From Dawidia cretensis (GTDB taxonomy: Bacteria; Bacteroidota; Bacteroidia; Cytophagales; Cyclobacteriaceae): a stretch of 64,000 nt of DNA. The notes under the pieces are model-generated. The model had not been told where the DNA came from and ran no database searches. It saw only the letters and a program-made list of their open reading frames with translations. The position numbers were made by a program, and so were the translations under genes. Position 1 is the first letter of the stretch; the number at the start of each line of letters is the position of its first letter. Shown piece after piece: positions 8,951 to 18,179 of this stretch. The stretch lies in contig NZ_JAHESE010000006.1 in assembly GCF_018598175.1 (NCBI RefSeq), positions 186,001-250,000 on the forward strand. Direction: 5' to 3'.

Positions 8951-10318
8951 ATGAAAAAAGTTCTTACCTGGTCAGCGATCGCTGCGTTTGGCGGTTTTCT
9001 TTTTGGACTCGACACTGCCGTTATCTCCGGAGCTGAGCAAAGTGTGCAGCGGTTGTGGAACCTGAGTGTTTTCGAGCACGGGTTCACCGTGTCCATTGCG
9101 CTTATCGGCACCGTGATGGGTGCCATGCTCGGAGGATATCCTTCCGACAGACTGGGGCGACGAAAAACATTGTTCTGGATCGCCGTGCTTTTTCTCATCT
9201 CCTCGCTGGGTTCGGCGCTCGCCATCGATTGGTACACATTCCTGATGTTCCGCTTCATGGGTGGCATTGCCGTCGGGTGTTCTTCTGTAACCGCCCCCCT
9301 GTATATCAGCGAAATTTCGCCCGCATCGCATCGCGGAAGGCTCGTGGCCATGTTCCAGTTCAACGTGGTACTGGGCATTCTCATCGCATTTGTTTCCAAC
9401 TACCTCTTACAAGACGTCCATGCCAATGCCTGGCGATGGATGCTCGGCATCCAGGCGCTTCCATCAGCCGCTTTTCTGGTGGCCGTCTTGTTCATACCCG
9501 AAAGTCCGCGCTGGCTGATCTTCAAAAAAGGAGCTGTCGAAGAAGCAAAAAACATTCTCCGGCAGATCAATCCCGCACAGGCAGCGGCCGAGCTGCAGGC
9601 CATTCAGCAGGCATCCACGCGGACCGCCCACGGCGAGCGATTGTTCTCGAAGAAATACGCGTTCCCGATTGCGCTTGCGTTTCTCATCGCATTCTTCAAT
9701 CAGGTGTCGGGCATCAACGCGATCATATATTATGCGCCCCGAATCTTCGAAATGACCGGCATGGGTGCTAACGCTGCATTTCTTTCAAGCGCCGGAACAG
9801 GCCTGGTGAATTTTATTTTTACACTCATTGCCATCAACGTGATCGACCGGTTTGGAAGAAGGAAACTGATGCTGATCGGCTCCGTCGGGTTGATCATCAC
9901 ACTGGCTATCGTAGCACGGGCCTTCTACCTTTCCGACTTCGGCAGGTTTATCGTGCCGTTAAGCTTGTTCCTATACATAGCGTTTTTCGCATTTTCGCAA
10001 GGGGCTGTTATCTGGGTCTTTATTTCCGAGATCTTCCCCAATGAAGTGCGTGCGCAAGGTCAGGCACTAGGAAGCTTCGTTCACTGGTTCATGGCGTCGG
10101 TGATCGCCTTCAGCTTTCCGTATATTACTGAAACACTGGGCGGCGGAAATACATTCCTCATCTTCGCGGGCATGATGGTCCTGCAACTGATATTCGTGAT
10201 CCGGCTTATGCCCGAAACACGCGGAAAGACGCTGGAGCAGGACGTGGTGCTGAGCGAAAGAAGCGCTCATGACGACGTACCACAACTTGCAGAAAAAGGC
10301 TTGAGAACAGGCAAATAA
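8951..10318 (+). CDS. MFS sugar porter (sugar:H+ symporter family), probable fructose permease
   Basis: Inner-membrane transporter of 455 residues with about 12 hydrophobic segments. It has the sugar-porter signatures: DRLGRRKT after helix 2, PESPRWL in the central loop, NQVSGINAIIYYAPRIF in helix 7, DRFGRRK after helix 8 and PETRGKTLEQ at the end. The ATG at 8951 is preferred over a GTG one codon earlier. It stands between the fructose-type hybrid sensor and the GH32 gene and ends 23 bp before GH32, so it most likely moves fructose released in the periplasm into the cytoplasm for the fructokinase. The substrate is inferred from context. Confidence 0.9.
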   Translation: MKKVLTWSAIAAFGGFLFGLDTAVISGAEQSVQRLWNLSVFEHGFTVSIALIGTVMGAMLGGYPSDRLGRRKTLFWIAVLFLISSLGSALAIDWYTFLMFRFMGGIAVGCSSVTAPLYISEISPASHRGRLVAMFQFNVVLGILIAFVSNYLLQDVHANAWRWMLGIQALPSAAFLVAVLFIPESPRWLIFKKGAVEEAKNILRQINPAQAAAELQAIQQASTRTAHGERLFSKKYAFPIALAFLIAFFNQVSGINAIIYYAPRIFEMTGMGANAAFLSSAGTGLVNFIFTLIAINVIDRFGRRKLMLIGSVGLIITLAIVARAFYLSDFGRFIVPLSLFLYIAFFAFSQGAVIWVFISEIFPNEVRAQGQALGSFVHWFMASVIAFSFPYITETLGGGNTFLIFAGMMVLQLIFVIRLMPETRGKTLEQDVVLSERSAHDDVPQLAEKGLRTGK

Positions 10319-10341
10319 AAAACAGAAGCAAATCTAAACAC

Positions 10342-12075
10342 ATGAGACATATACTTATTACAGTGTGCTGCATGGCCTTCGTATGGGGCGCACTTGCTCA
10401 AACACCTCCCGAGATTAAAAAAATAAAGATCAGGAAAGGCGATCTATACCTGAACCTTCCCGTCAACGCTGCCGATCCGTCAGTAGAAGCTACCGTTACG
10501 GTTAACGGCAAACTACTCGACCGCTTCACGATCCACCTAGCCAAAGGAGCCCCCCAGTTCTGGACGTACGTCGATGTATCGGCATACCAGGGAAAGACAT
10601 TGCAGGTAGCACTGAAAGAAAGTGATGTTAAGGCCACGGCAAGCGGCCGGTTGAATAACGTCGTGGCGGGTGCTACGTATCCCGGCCAGGACAGCGTTTA
10701 CAAAGAGAAGGCTCGCCCCCAGGTTCATTTCTCCGCGCAACGTGGGTGGATCAACGACCCCAACGGCCTGTTGTATCACGACGGTGAATATCACCTGTTC
10801 TTCCAGCACAACCCGTACGGATGGCCGTGGGGAAATATGCACTGGGGACATGCCGTCAGCACCGATCTTCTCCACTGGAAGCAGTTGAAAGAAGCTATCT
10901 TTCCCGTAGTGAAAGAAGGCGTTGTGGACGACGCCGCATTCTCCGGCACAGCTACTGTTGATCCCGACAACACCGCGGGCTTCCGCAAGAACGGTATAGA
11001 TCCGATCATCGCAACGTACACCAGCACCGGGCGTGGCGAATGCATTCAACTTAGCTATGACAACGGCAGGACGTTTGAAGACTATGCCGGCAATCCCGTC
11101 TTGAAACACCGCGGCGAAGGCCGTGACCCAAAGGTATTTTGGTATACCCCTGGCAAACATTGGGTAATGGTGGTATGGGATGCGAGCGTGCCCAAAAAGA
11201 TGAGCCCGGGACAGGAAGTCATGGTACGCGAGCATTCAATCTATACCTCTCCCGATCTGAAAAAGTGGACGTACCAGTCGGGCGTAGAAGGATTTTTTGA
11301 ATGCCCCGATCTCTTCGAGCTGCCTGTGGAAGGAAAGCAGGGTGTGAAGAAATGGGTCATGTATGACGCCAATGGCCGCTACGTTGTGGGCGACTTCAAT
11401 GGTAAGGCATTCACCGTAGAGCAGCACTTTACAAAATATGAGCACGGCGGAGGACACTTCTACGCCGCGCAAACGTTCAATCATGCACCCAACAACCGGA
11501 GAATCCAGATCGGCTGGGGTCGGGATATCACGCATCCCAATATGCCTTTCAACCAGGCCATGCTGTTCCCCACAGAGCTTACCCTTCGAATGACAGATTC
11601 GGGTTATCGCCTGTGCCCTACCCCGATCAAAGAGATCAGCACCTTGCACAAAAACAGCCAACGTGTGAGCGACCAGGTGGTAAATGCCGGTAACAATGCC
11701 AGCATAACCGTAGGCGCGGATGCCCCTGTGCACATCGTGGCGGAGTTTGAGCGCGGAAATGTACCGATGGTATTGAATATATTTGGAAACGAGATACGGT
11801 TCGATAACGAATGGATCTTTTCAGCCACCACCACGCGAAACGAGCAACCTGTGATATATGCGCCTAAGTCTCCCATCTTCAAAATAGAAGCGATCGTCGA
11901 CAAGAACATGCTGGAGTTTTTTATCAACGACGGCGAGCTATATTATGTAACAGCATTCAATGGCAGAAAGAACGATAAAGTAGAAGCGCTGGCGACCGAC
12001 CGTGATCCTAACCGTAAGTTCCTTGTCAAAAAGCTGGAGGTTCACGAGCTAAATTCGATCTGGACCACGAAGTAA
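10342..12075 (+). CDS. GH32 fructan beta-fructosidase (levanase/inulinase/invertase type)
   Basis: A glycoside hydrolase of 577 residues. A signal peptide without a lipobox (cleavage after about LAQ) points to the periplasm. An N-terminal beta domain of about 100 residues (DUF4980-like, common in Bacteroidota GH32) precedes the five-bladed propeller. The three family motifs are intact: WINDPNG with the nucleophile Asp139, RDPKVF with the transition-state Asp262, and ECPD with the acid/base Glu320. A beta-sandwich C-terminal domain ends the protein. It should release fructose from beta-linked fructo-oligosaccharides or sucrose. Linkage preference cannot be read from sequence. The fructokinase gene starts 6 bp after the stop. 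Confidence 0.94.
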   Translation: MRHILITVCCMAFVWGALAQTPPEIKKIKIRKGDLYLNLPVNAADPSVEATVTVNGKLLDRFTIHLAKGAPQFWTYVDVSAYQGKTLQVALKESDVKATASGRLNNVVAGATYPGQDSVYKEKARPQVHFSAQRGWINDPNGLLYHDGEYHLFFQHNPYGWPWGNMHWGHAVSTDLLHWKQLKEAIFPVVKEGVVDDAAFSGTATVDPDNTAGFRKNGIDPIIATYTSTGRGECIQLSYDNGRTFEDYAGNPVLKHRGEGRDPKVFWYTPGKHWVMVVWDASVPKKMSPGQEVMVREHSIYTSPDLKKWTYQSGVEGFFECPDLFELPVEGKQGVKKWVMYDANGRYVVGDFNGKAFTVEQHFTKYEHGGGHFYAAQTFNHAPNNRRIQIGWGRDITHPNMPFNQAMLFPTELTLRMTDSGYRLCPTPIKEISTLHKNSQRVSDQVVNAGNNASITVGADAPVHIVAEFERGNVPMVLNIFGNEIRFDNEWIFSATTTRNEQPVIYAPKSPIFKIEAIVDKNMLEFFINDGELYYVTAFNGRKNDKVEALATDRDPNRKFLVKKLEVHELNSIWTTK

Positions 12076-12081
12076 TCCGCT

Positions 12082-12972
12082 ATGAGCATTCGTTCCTTAG
12101 CATACGGTGAGATCCTGTGGGATATCATCGAAGGCGAACCCTTCCTGGGAGGGGCGCCTTTTAATTTCGCAAGCCACCTGGCGCGATTTGGCGCCACATC
12201 GTATATCATTTCGCGCGTGGGCGATGATGACCTGGGTAAAAAGGCCACTACCATGGCCCTTCAATACGGCGTCGGCACACGCTATATCCAGCAAGACGCA
12301 ACATTGCCGACGGGGACTGTAGAGGTAATACTGCAGAACGGCCAGCCCGACTATACCATCTTTGAGAACGTTGCCTACGATAATATTCAGTATCAGGAAT
12401 TCGCGGAGAAGCCGGACACTGCCAGCTTCGATGTATTTTACTTTGGCTCGCTGATTCAGCGAAACAGCGCGTCTGCGCTAACACTGAAAGGCATTTTGAG
12501 CAACTATTGCTTCCAACACGTTTTTTATGACGTCAACTTACGGAAAGGCGGATACTCAAAAAGCATCATTCACGAATCGCTTTCCAAATGTACCATCCTG
12601 AAGCTGAACATCGACGAGGTGCCCGTGGTATCGGAAATGCTTTTTGATCAGACACAAGATCTCAAGAGCTTTGCTGAGCAGATTTCCAAAAAATATGAGA
12701 TCTCCGTTGTTATCATCACTGCCGCCGACAAAGGGTGCTTTGTATTTCACCAAGGTATACTTCACGAGGTGGCGGGCATTCAGATCGAGCTATGCGACGG
12801 CGTCGGAGCAGGCGATGCTTTCAGCGCTGCCTTCGTCTATAGCTATGTGAACGGAAAGAATGTTGCGGAGGCCGCCCGGATCGCCAATCGCATAGGTGCC
12901 TTTGTCGCCAGTAGGCAAGGCCCCATACCGGATTATCCGGACGAGATCATTCATCTTGTCACAGCCTCCTGA
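12082..12972 (+). CDS. PfkB-family carbohydrate kinase, probable fructokinase
   Basis: A cytoplasmic ribokinase-fold kinase of 296 residues. The N-terminal part has the substrate-side motif GEILWDIIEGEPFLGGAPFN, and the C-terminal PfkB signature DGVGAGDAFSAAF carries the catalytic base Asp245. It would phosphorylate fructose that the neighbouring MFS porter brings in, giving fructose 6-phosphate. It begins 6 bp after GH32, and a strong hairpin terminator follows about 30 bp after its stop, so sensor, porter, GH32 and kinase may form one transcript with the SusC part started separately. Confidence 0.92.
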   Translation: MSIRSLAYGEILWDIIEGEPFLGGAPFNFASHLARFGATSYIISRVGDDDLGKKATTMALQYGVGTRYIQQDATLPTGTVEVILQNGQPDYTIFENVAYDNIQYQEFAEKPDTASFDVFYFGSLIQRNSASALTLKGILSNYCFQHVFYDVNLRKGGYSKSIIHESLSKCTILKLNIDEVPVVSEMLFDQTQDLKSFAEQISKKYEISVVIITAADKGCFVFHQGILHEVAGIQIELCDGVGAGDAFSAAFVYSYVNGKNVAEAARIANRIGAFVASRQGPIPDYPDEIIHLVTAS

Positions 12973-13323
12973 CAGGTTTATATAATCTCCAGGATCATAC
13001 GTATACCCCGCTAACCGGCGGGGTATTTTTTTGCCGTACAACTCCTCTTCCGGGTTGTTACACCGTGCTTCCAGCGTTGTTACTTCCACGCGTGATACAA
13101 AACTCGAAGTATGTATCAATTTCAAAAGCCCCGGCATTCAAAAACAGCAGTATACCGATTTAGAAAAGAAGATTCTATGCAATCGTTGGCGGAATTTCCA
13201 CTAAACGTGCACACTTGGTCCAATACTGAAAAACCTTGATACAAGACGGAACATGGATCGCTGCCGGGCGCTATACTTTTGATCGTCTTCGTACCCCTAT
13301 CATAACTCCTAAACTCTAAACCT
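12973..13323 (+). promoter_or_regulatory. 351-bp intergenic region upstream of fructan SusC, with possible -7 element
   Basis: After the terminator at its left end, no gene is visible here. TACTTTTG at 13274-13281 fits the Bacteroidota -7 motif TAnnTTTG, 42 bp before the SusC ATG. I do not see a clear -33 TTG at 19 bp. The long leader would suit binding of the upstream hybrid AraC-type regulator, but no site could be identified by eye. Confidence 0.45.
13003..13033 (+). terminator. rho-independent terminator after the fructokinase gene
   Basis: ATACCCCG at 13003-13010 pairs perfectly with CGGGGTAT at 13019-13026 across an 8-nt loop, followed by a run of seven T. Confidence 0.85.
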
Positions 13324-16300
13324 ATGAATGTAAGAACTTTACTAGTAATGCTTCTCACCTTCGCGATGCCCTATGCGGCGCTGCCCCAGTCGATGGTCAC
13401 CGGCACGGTAACAGAAGCCGGCTCCGGTCAGGGCTTGCCCGGGGTTAACGTCTCCATACAAGGAACAAGCTCGGGAACGGTGACCGACGCCGACGGGAAA
13501 TTTTCCATCGCCGCCTCTTCTAACAATGTGTTGTTGTTCTCCTTTATTGGCTACAAAACCCTGCAGGAAAAGGTCGGCGACAGAACGCTCATCAACATCG
13601 AGCTGGCCGCCGACGTTTCGGAACTCGACGAGATCGTCGTTACCGGCTACTCCACACAAGAAAAGAAAGATCTGACCGGCGCTGTATCGGTTGTAAAAAT
13701 GAATGAGATCAAAGACATGCCAACCGCAAACCCGATGAGGGCGTTGCAGGGTCGCGTACCCGGCGTAACGGTTACCGCCGATGGTTCGCCCGGCGGTGTT
13801 GCCACCGTACGGATCAGGGGTATCGGCACGCTCGGCAACAACGATCCGCTTTATATTATTGATGGCATGCCAACAAAGAATGGGCTCGAGCAGATAAACC
13901 CTGCAGACATCGAGTCCATGCAGGTTTTGAAAGATGCTTCCTCCGCCACGATCTATGGCTCCCGGGCGGCTAACGGTGTGATCATCATCACGACCAAAAA
14001 AGCCAAAGCAGGTTTCAGCAAGGTGACATTCAATTCTTCTCTGTCGACGCAAAACTATACCACGCAGCTCGATATGCTCAACACACAAGAGCGTGCGCGC
14101 GTATATTGGCAATCGGCTGTGAACGATGGCGCCGATCCGAATAATCATCAGATCTATAACTTCGATTGGACGACAGTAGACGGCACGCCGGTATTGAACG
14201 GGGTAATCCTGCCGGAGTTCATTGATGCGCAGCAAACCATGCGGCCTGCCGATACCGACTGGTATAACGAGATATCGCGTACGTCGGTGATTCAATCGTA
14301 CGACATCTCGATTGCCAACGGTGGCGATAGAAGCAGCACATTCTTCTCGCTCAGCTATTTTGATAATAAAGGTATTGTCAAAGAGTCGCAATCGAAGCGC
14401 TATACAGCACGGTTGAATTCTGAATACAACTTTTTTAATAAAAAGCTGAAGGTAGGTGAAAACCTCATGGCGACACACTTTATCAATACCCTTATTCCCA
14501 TAAACGATGTGATGTATACAGCCCTGGTGCAACAAACGCTTGTGCCTGTACATACTATGACGGGCGGTTGGGGCGGCCCCGCACCCGGCATGAACGACCG
14601 CCACAATCCTGTCCGGCTGATCGAAGACAACAAACAAAACAAGGGGTACTTCGTCCGGCTGATGGGCAATGCCTATGCCGATCTGGAAGTTATTCGCAAC
14701 CTTCATCTACGAACGAGCTTTGGAATAGACTACCAGACAAATTATGAACGCACCCTACGGAAGTCGTACGTTTCGGGTTTCCTTTCAGACCCCTCCAACC
14801 AGGTCAATACCAAACAAGATGTGAGCGGAAACTGGGTGTGGCAGAACTCGCTTACCTATGATCTCGAGCTCGGCAAGAATGCCTTCAACTTCCTGTTAGG
14901 GTCCGAAATGATCCGGTACGTGGGCCAGGATTTTTGGGCATCACGCAGAGGATATGCACTGGAAAACATCGACTACGCATATCTCAATCCAGGGTCTTCT
15001 AACAAAGACAACGGAGGCGGCGGATCAAGCAATGCATTGTTGTCGCAATTTGCCAAGGTCAACTACTCCTACGACGACCGTTACCTGGCGTCTGTTACCG
15101 TTCGGAGAGATGGATCTTCACGTTTCGGAAGCGACAACCGCTACGGTATCTTTCCCGCGTTCTCCCTGGGGTGGAGGCTAAGCGAAGAACGATTCATCCA
15201 GGAGAACCTTCCCGCCGCAAGCAACCTGAAGCTGCGGTATGGCTGGGGAAAAACCGGCAACCAGGAGATCGCCAACAATGCCACCAATACTCTGTATGAA
15301 TCCGTTTATGCAACAGACGGTATCTGGAATTTCGACCGCGGCACAGCCTACGACATCGGCGGCGCAGGTACAGGGCAGTTACCCACAGGCTTCGCGCTGA
15401 TCCAGCAGGGAAACAGCGGACTGAAATGGGAGACTGCCATTCAATCGAACTTCGGTATCGACTTTGGATTCCTGGACGAGAAAATTGCGGGCTCCGTTGA
15501 TTACTTTATTAAAAAGACCTCCGACATTCTGATTGAGCCGGCCTACCTGGCCGTTATTGGTGAAGGTGGCAAACGATGGGCAAACGGCGCATCCATGGAG
15601 AACAAAGGCATTGAAGTGTTGCTCTCGTACAGCGAAACGATCAACGATGTGAGCTTCACCATCACCGGTAATATCTCTACCTATCGCAATAAAATAACCA
15701 GGCTCCCCGACGAAATATTGGGTTCCTATCCGGGCAACGGCACCGACAAGACAATCTTGGGCCGTTCCGTCAATTCGATCTTTGGCTATGTAGCCGACGG
15801 GATATTTAAATCACAGGACGAGGTAGAAGCACATGCCGAACAGGTAGGCAAAGGCATTGGACGTATGCGGTATAAAGACCTGGATGGAAACGATGAGATC
15901 ACTGACCGCGACCGGGACTATATCGGTATTAAAGATCCAAAATTCAGCTACGGTCTTAATGCTTCGGTGACCTATAAAAATTTCGACCTTAATTTCTTCT
16001 GGCAGGGCGTTCAGGGCAACGATGTAGAGAACTCCTACAAGACACTGACAGACTTTCCCACACTCTGGGCCGGAAGCAACTGGGGCGCCCGATCACTGGA
16101 TGCCTGGACGCCGCAAAATCCAAACTCAACTATCCCGGCCGTTACGCTCGTCGATTCCAACAACGAGGGAAGAGTATCTACCTACTTCGTCGAAAACGGG
16201 TCTTATTTAAAGCTTCGGAATGTACAGCTGGGGTATACCGTAAAGGGATTGGCCAAGACGGGCATTCAAAACCTCCGGTTCTATGTGCAGGCGAACAACC

Positions 16301-16407
16301 TGGTCAACATCAAGAGCAACTCATATACCGCACCCGATCCCGAAAACGCGGGTAATGCATATCCCATACCGGTTATTTATACCGGCGGCCTCAACCTATC
16401 CTTCTAA
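13324..16407 (+). CDS. SusC/RagA-family TonB-dependent receptor of the fructan locus
   Basis: Outer-membrane transporter of 1027 residues. A signal peptide is followed by a carboxypeptidase-regulatory-like domain (VTGTVTEAGSGQGLPGVNV), a plug with the SusC signature (DGMPTKNGLEQINPADIESM), and a barrel with many aromatic-ended strands that closes with GGLNLSF. There is no STN domain, which fits control by the hybrid sensor rather than by a FecR/sigma pair. It is followed after 19 bp by SusD. It should import fructo-oligosaccharides with energy from TonB/ExbBD. Confidence 0.93.
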   Translation: MNVRTLLVMLLTFAMPYAALPQSMVTGTVTEAGSGQGLPGVNVSIQGTSSGTVTDADGKFSIAASSNNVLLFSFIGYKTLQEKVGDRTLINIELAADVSELDEIVVTGYSTQEKKDLTGAVSVVKMNEIKDMPTANPMRALQGRVPGVTVTADGSPGGVATVRIRGIGTLGNNDPLYIIDGMPTKNGLEQINPADIESMQVLKDASSATIYGSRAANGVIIITTKKAKAGFSKVTFNSSLSTQNYTTQLDMLNTQERARVYWQSAVNDGADPNNHQIYNFDWTTVDGTPVLNGVILPEFIDAQQTMRPADTDWYNEISRTSVIQSYDISIANGGDRSSTFFSLSYFDNKGIVKESQSKRYTARLNSEYNFFNKKLKVGENLMATHFINTLIPINDVMYTALVQQTLVPVHTMTGGWGGPAPGMNDRHNPVRLIEDNKQNKGYFVRLMGNAYADLEVIRNLHLRTSFGIDYQTNYERTLRKSYVSGFLSDPSNQVNTKQDVSGNWVWQNSLTYDLELGKNAFNFLLGSEMIRYVGQDFWASRRGYALENIDYAYLNPGSSNKDNGGGGSSNALLSQFAKVNYSYDDRYLASVTVRRDGSSRFGSDNRYGIFPAFSLGWRLSEERFIQENLPAASNLKLRYGWGKTGNQEIANNATNTLYESVYATDGIWNFDRGTAYDIGGAGTGQLPTGFALIQQGNSGLKWETAIQSNFGIDFGFLDEKIAGSVDYFIKKTSDILIEPAYLAVIGEGGKRWANGASMENKGIEVLLSYSETINDVSFTITGNISTYRNKITRLPDEILGSYPGNGTDKTILGRSVNSIFGYVADGIFKSQDEVEAHAEQVGKGIGRMRYKDLDGNDEITDRDRDYIGIKDPKFSYGLNASVTYKNFDLNFFWQGVQGNDVENSYKTLTDFPTLWAGSNWGARSLDAWTPQNPNSTIPAVTLVDSNNEGRVSTYFVENGSYLKLRNVQLGYTVKGLAKTGIQNLRFYVQANNLVNIKSNSYTAPDPENAGNAYPIPVIYTGGLNLSF

Positions 16408-16426
16408 ACTACAAAGACACTATAGC

Positions 16427-18142
16427 ATGAAAAAAATAGCACGGTGGTTTTTTGTCATCACCTGTTTCGGGGTGACATCCTGTGAGGACTTCCTGAATCA
16501 AAAACCTCAAGGCTTTGTTTCGGGAGACGATCTGAACACACCTGAAAACCTGGAAAAGATGGTCATCAGCACATACGCCCTACTCGGCAGCGATCAATGG
16601 CCGTTTGTAGCATCACTCTGGCCTCAGGGCAGTGTGCGGAGCGATGACGCCTATAAGGGCGGCGACGGGCCGAACGACCAGGCAGAGATGCATGCATACG
16701 AAGTATTTGCATTGAACAGAATAGATAACCCGCACATCGATGTAACGTGGTTTCGATTATACGTAAACATTTCGAGAGCGAACGATGCATTAAGAAGGTT
16801 GAACGAGGTGGATGAAGCAACATTTGCACTAAAGAAAGTACGGCAGGCCGAAGTGCGCTTTCTCAGAGGACATTTTTATTTCAACCTGAAAATACTCTTC
16901 AAATACATGCCGTATATCGATGAAACCATTCCCAAGGAGCAATACGGTACAATCTCGAACGACGTCTATTCGAACGACGAGCTCTGGACTAAAGTCGCGG
17001 ACGATTTTCGGTTTGCCGCGGAGAACCTGCCCGAAGAGCAATCAGAACCAGGAAGAGCGAACAACTACGCCGCCAGGGCTTATCTCGCAAAAGCACTTCT
17101 CTTCCAGGCTTACCAGCAAAATGAGCAAAATCAGGTGACCAGCGTCGACCGTGCGAAACTGGAGGAAGTGGTTACCTTGTGCAGCGCGCTGGAAGGGGTG
17201 TATAATCTGCACGACGACTTCGCCAGGAACTTCCTGGAAGAATATGAAAACGGCACCGAATCGATCTTTGCCATCCAGTATTCTAAAGACGATGCAACAC
17301 CACTGGGCCGGATAGACTGGAGCCACAAGCTCAACTACCCCATGAATCCTGAATTCGGCTGTTGCGGATTTCACGCCGCCAGTCAGAACCTGGTAAATGC
17401 TTTTAAAACCGACGCAAATGGACTTCCATTGTTCGAAACATTCAACGACGAAGATGTCCGGGCCGGAACGACTGATTTTCAGACCTTCACATTCGATCCG
17501 CGGTTGGATCATACAGTCGCTATACCCGGCCATCCATACAAATACTCAAGCTATACGTTCGCCAACGCGTGGGTGCGCTCGCCGCAAATCTATGGCTACT
17601 ACATGAGCTTAAAAGAGACCGTGGCGCCTGACGATGCATCCTTTCAGAAAGCGCCACCTTTTATGTCGAGCTCAAAGAACTGGGATATATTGCGTTACGA
17701 CGAAGTGCTGCTCTGGAGAGCGGAAGCCCTCATAGAGCTCGGTCGGCAGGACGAGGCATTGCCCTTTATCAATGCATTACGAAAACGCGCAGCCGAAAGT
17801 ATGGCGTTGCTGGAATATGAAAATAGCACGACCTTCTCGAATTATCACATCGACGAATACCAGCCCGGTGTTAATTGCAACTGGACACAAGACTTTGCCC
17901 GCCAGGCGCTGCGTTGGGAAAGCCGGCTGGAACTGGCCATGGAAGAAGATCGCTTTTTCTATCTGGTGCGTTGGGGTATCGCAGCAGAGACGCTGAACGC
18001 GTATTTTGATCAGGAAGAAGAAAAAGCCTCTTTCCTGAAAGATGCTATATTTACAGCAGGACGAGACGAATACCTGCCGGTTCCACTGGCACAAATGAAC
18101 CTCAGCAGAAATTTGTATAAACAAAATAGCGGTTGGGAATAA
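16427..18142 (+). CDS. SusD-family glycan-binding lipoprotein of the fructan locus
   Basis: Surface lipoprotein of 571 residues. The start at 16427 gives MKKIARWFFVITCFGVTSC with the lipidated cysteine at about residue 19. An upstream in-frame start at 16283 would lie inside SusC and is rejected. The TPR-like core (RQAEVRFLRGHFYFNLKILF) and the C-terminal WESRLELAMEEDRFFYLVRWG block are typical of SusD. It pairs with the SusC just upstream and should hand fructan to it. The GH172 gene begins 37 bp after its stop. Confidence 0.92.
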   Translation: MKKIARWFFVITCFGVTSCEDFLNQKPQGFVSGDDLNTPENLEKMVISTYALLGSDQWPFVASLWPQGSVRSDDAYKGGDGPNDQAEMHAYEVFALNRIDNPHIDVTWFRLYVNISRANDALRRLNEVDEATFALKKVRQAEVRFLRGHFYFNLKILFKYMPYIDETIPKEQYGTISNDVYSNDELWTKVADDFRFAAENLPEEQSEPGRANNYAARAYLAKALLFQAYQQNEQNQVTSVDRAKLEEVVTLCSALEGVYNLHDDFARNFLEEYENGTESIFAIQYSKDDATPLGRIDWSHKLNYPMNPEFGCCGFHAASQNLVNAFKTDANGLPLFETFNDEDVRAGTTDFQTFTFDPRLDHTVAIPGHPYKYSSYTFANAWVRSPQIYGYYMSLKETVAPDDASFQKAPPFMSSSKNWDILRYDEVLLWRAEALIELGRQDEALPFINALRKRAAESMALLEYENSTTFSNYHIDEYQPGVNCNWTQDFARQALRWESRLELAMEEDRFFYLVRWGIAAETLNAYFDQEEEKASFLKDAIFTAGRDEYLPVPLAQMNLSRNLYKQNSGWE

Positions 18143-18179
18143 CGGATAGCTACCGATGGTACTGGTAAATAAAGATAAT

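Noticed and set aside
13342-14706. 454-residue open frame on the minus strand
   Set aside because: It lies fully inside the fructan SusC gene on the other strand, has no family likeness and is rich in His, Arg and Cys as expected of an antisense shadow.
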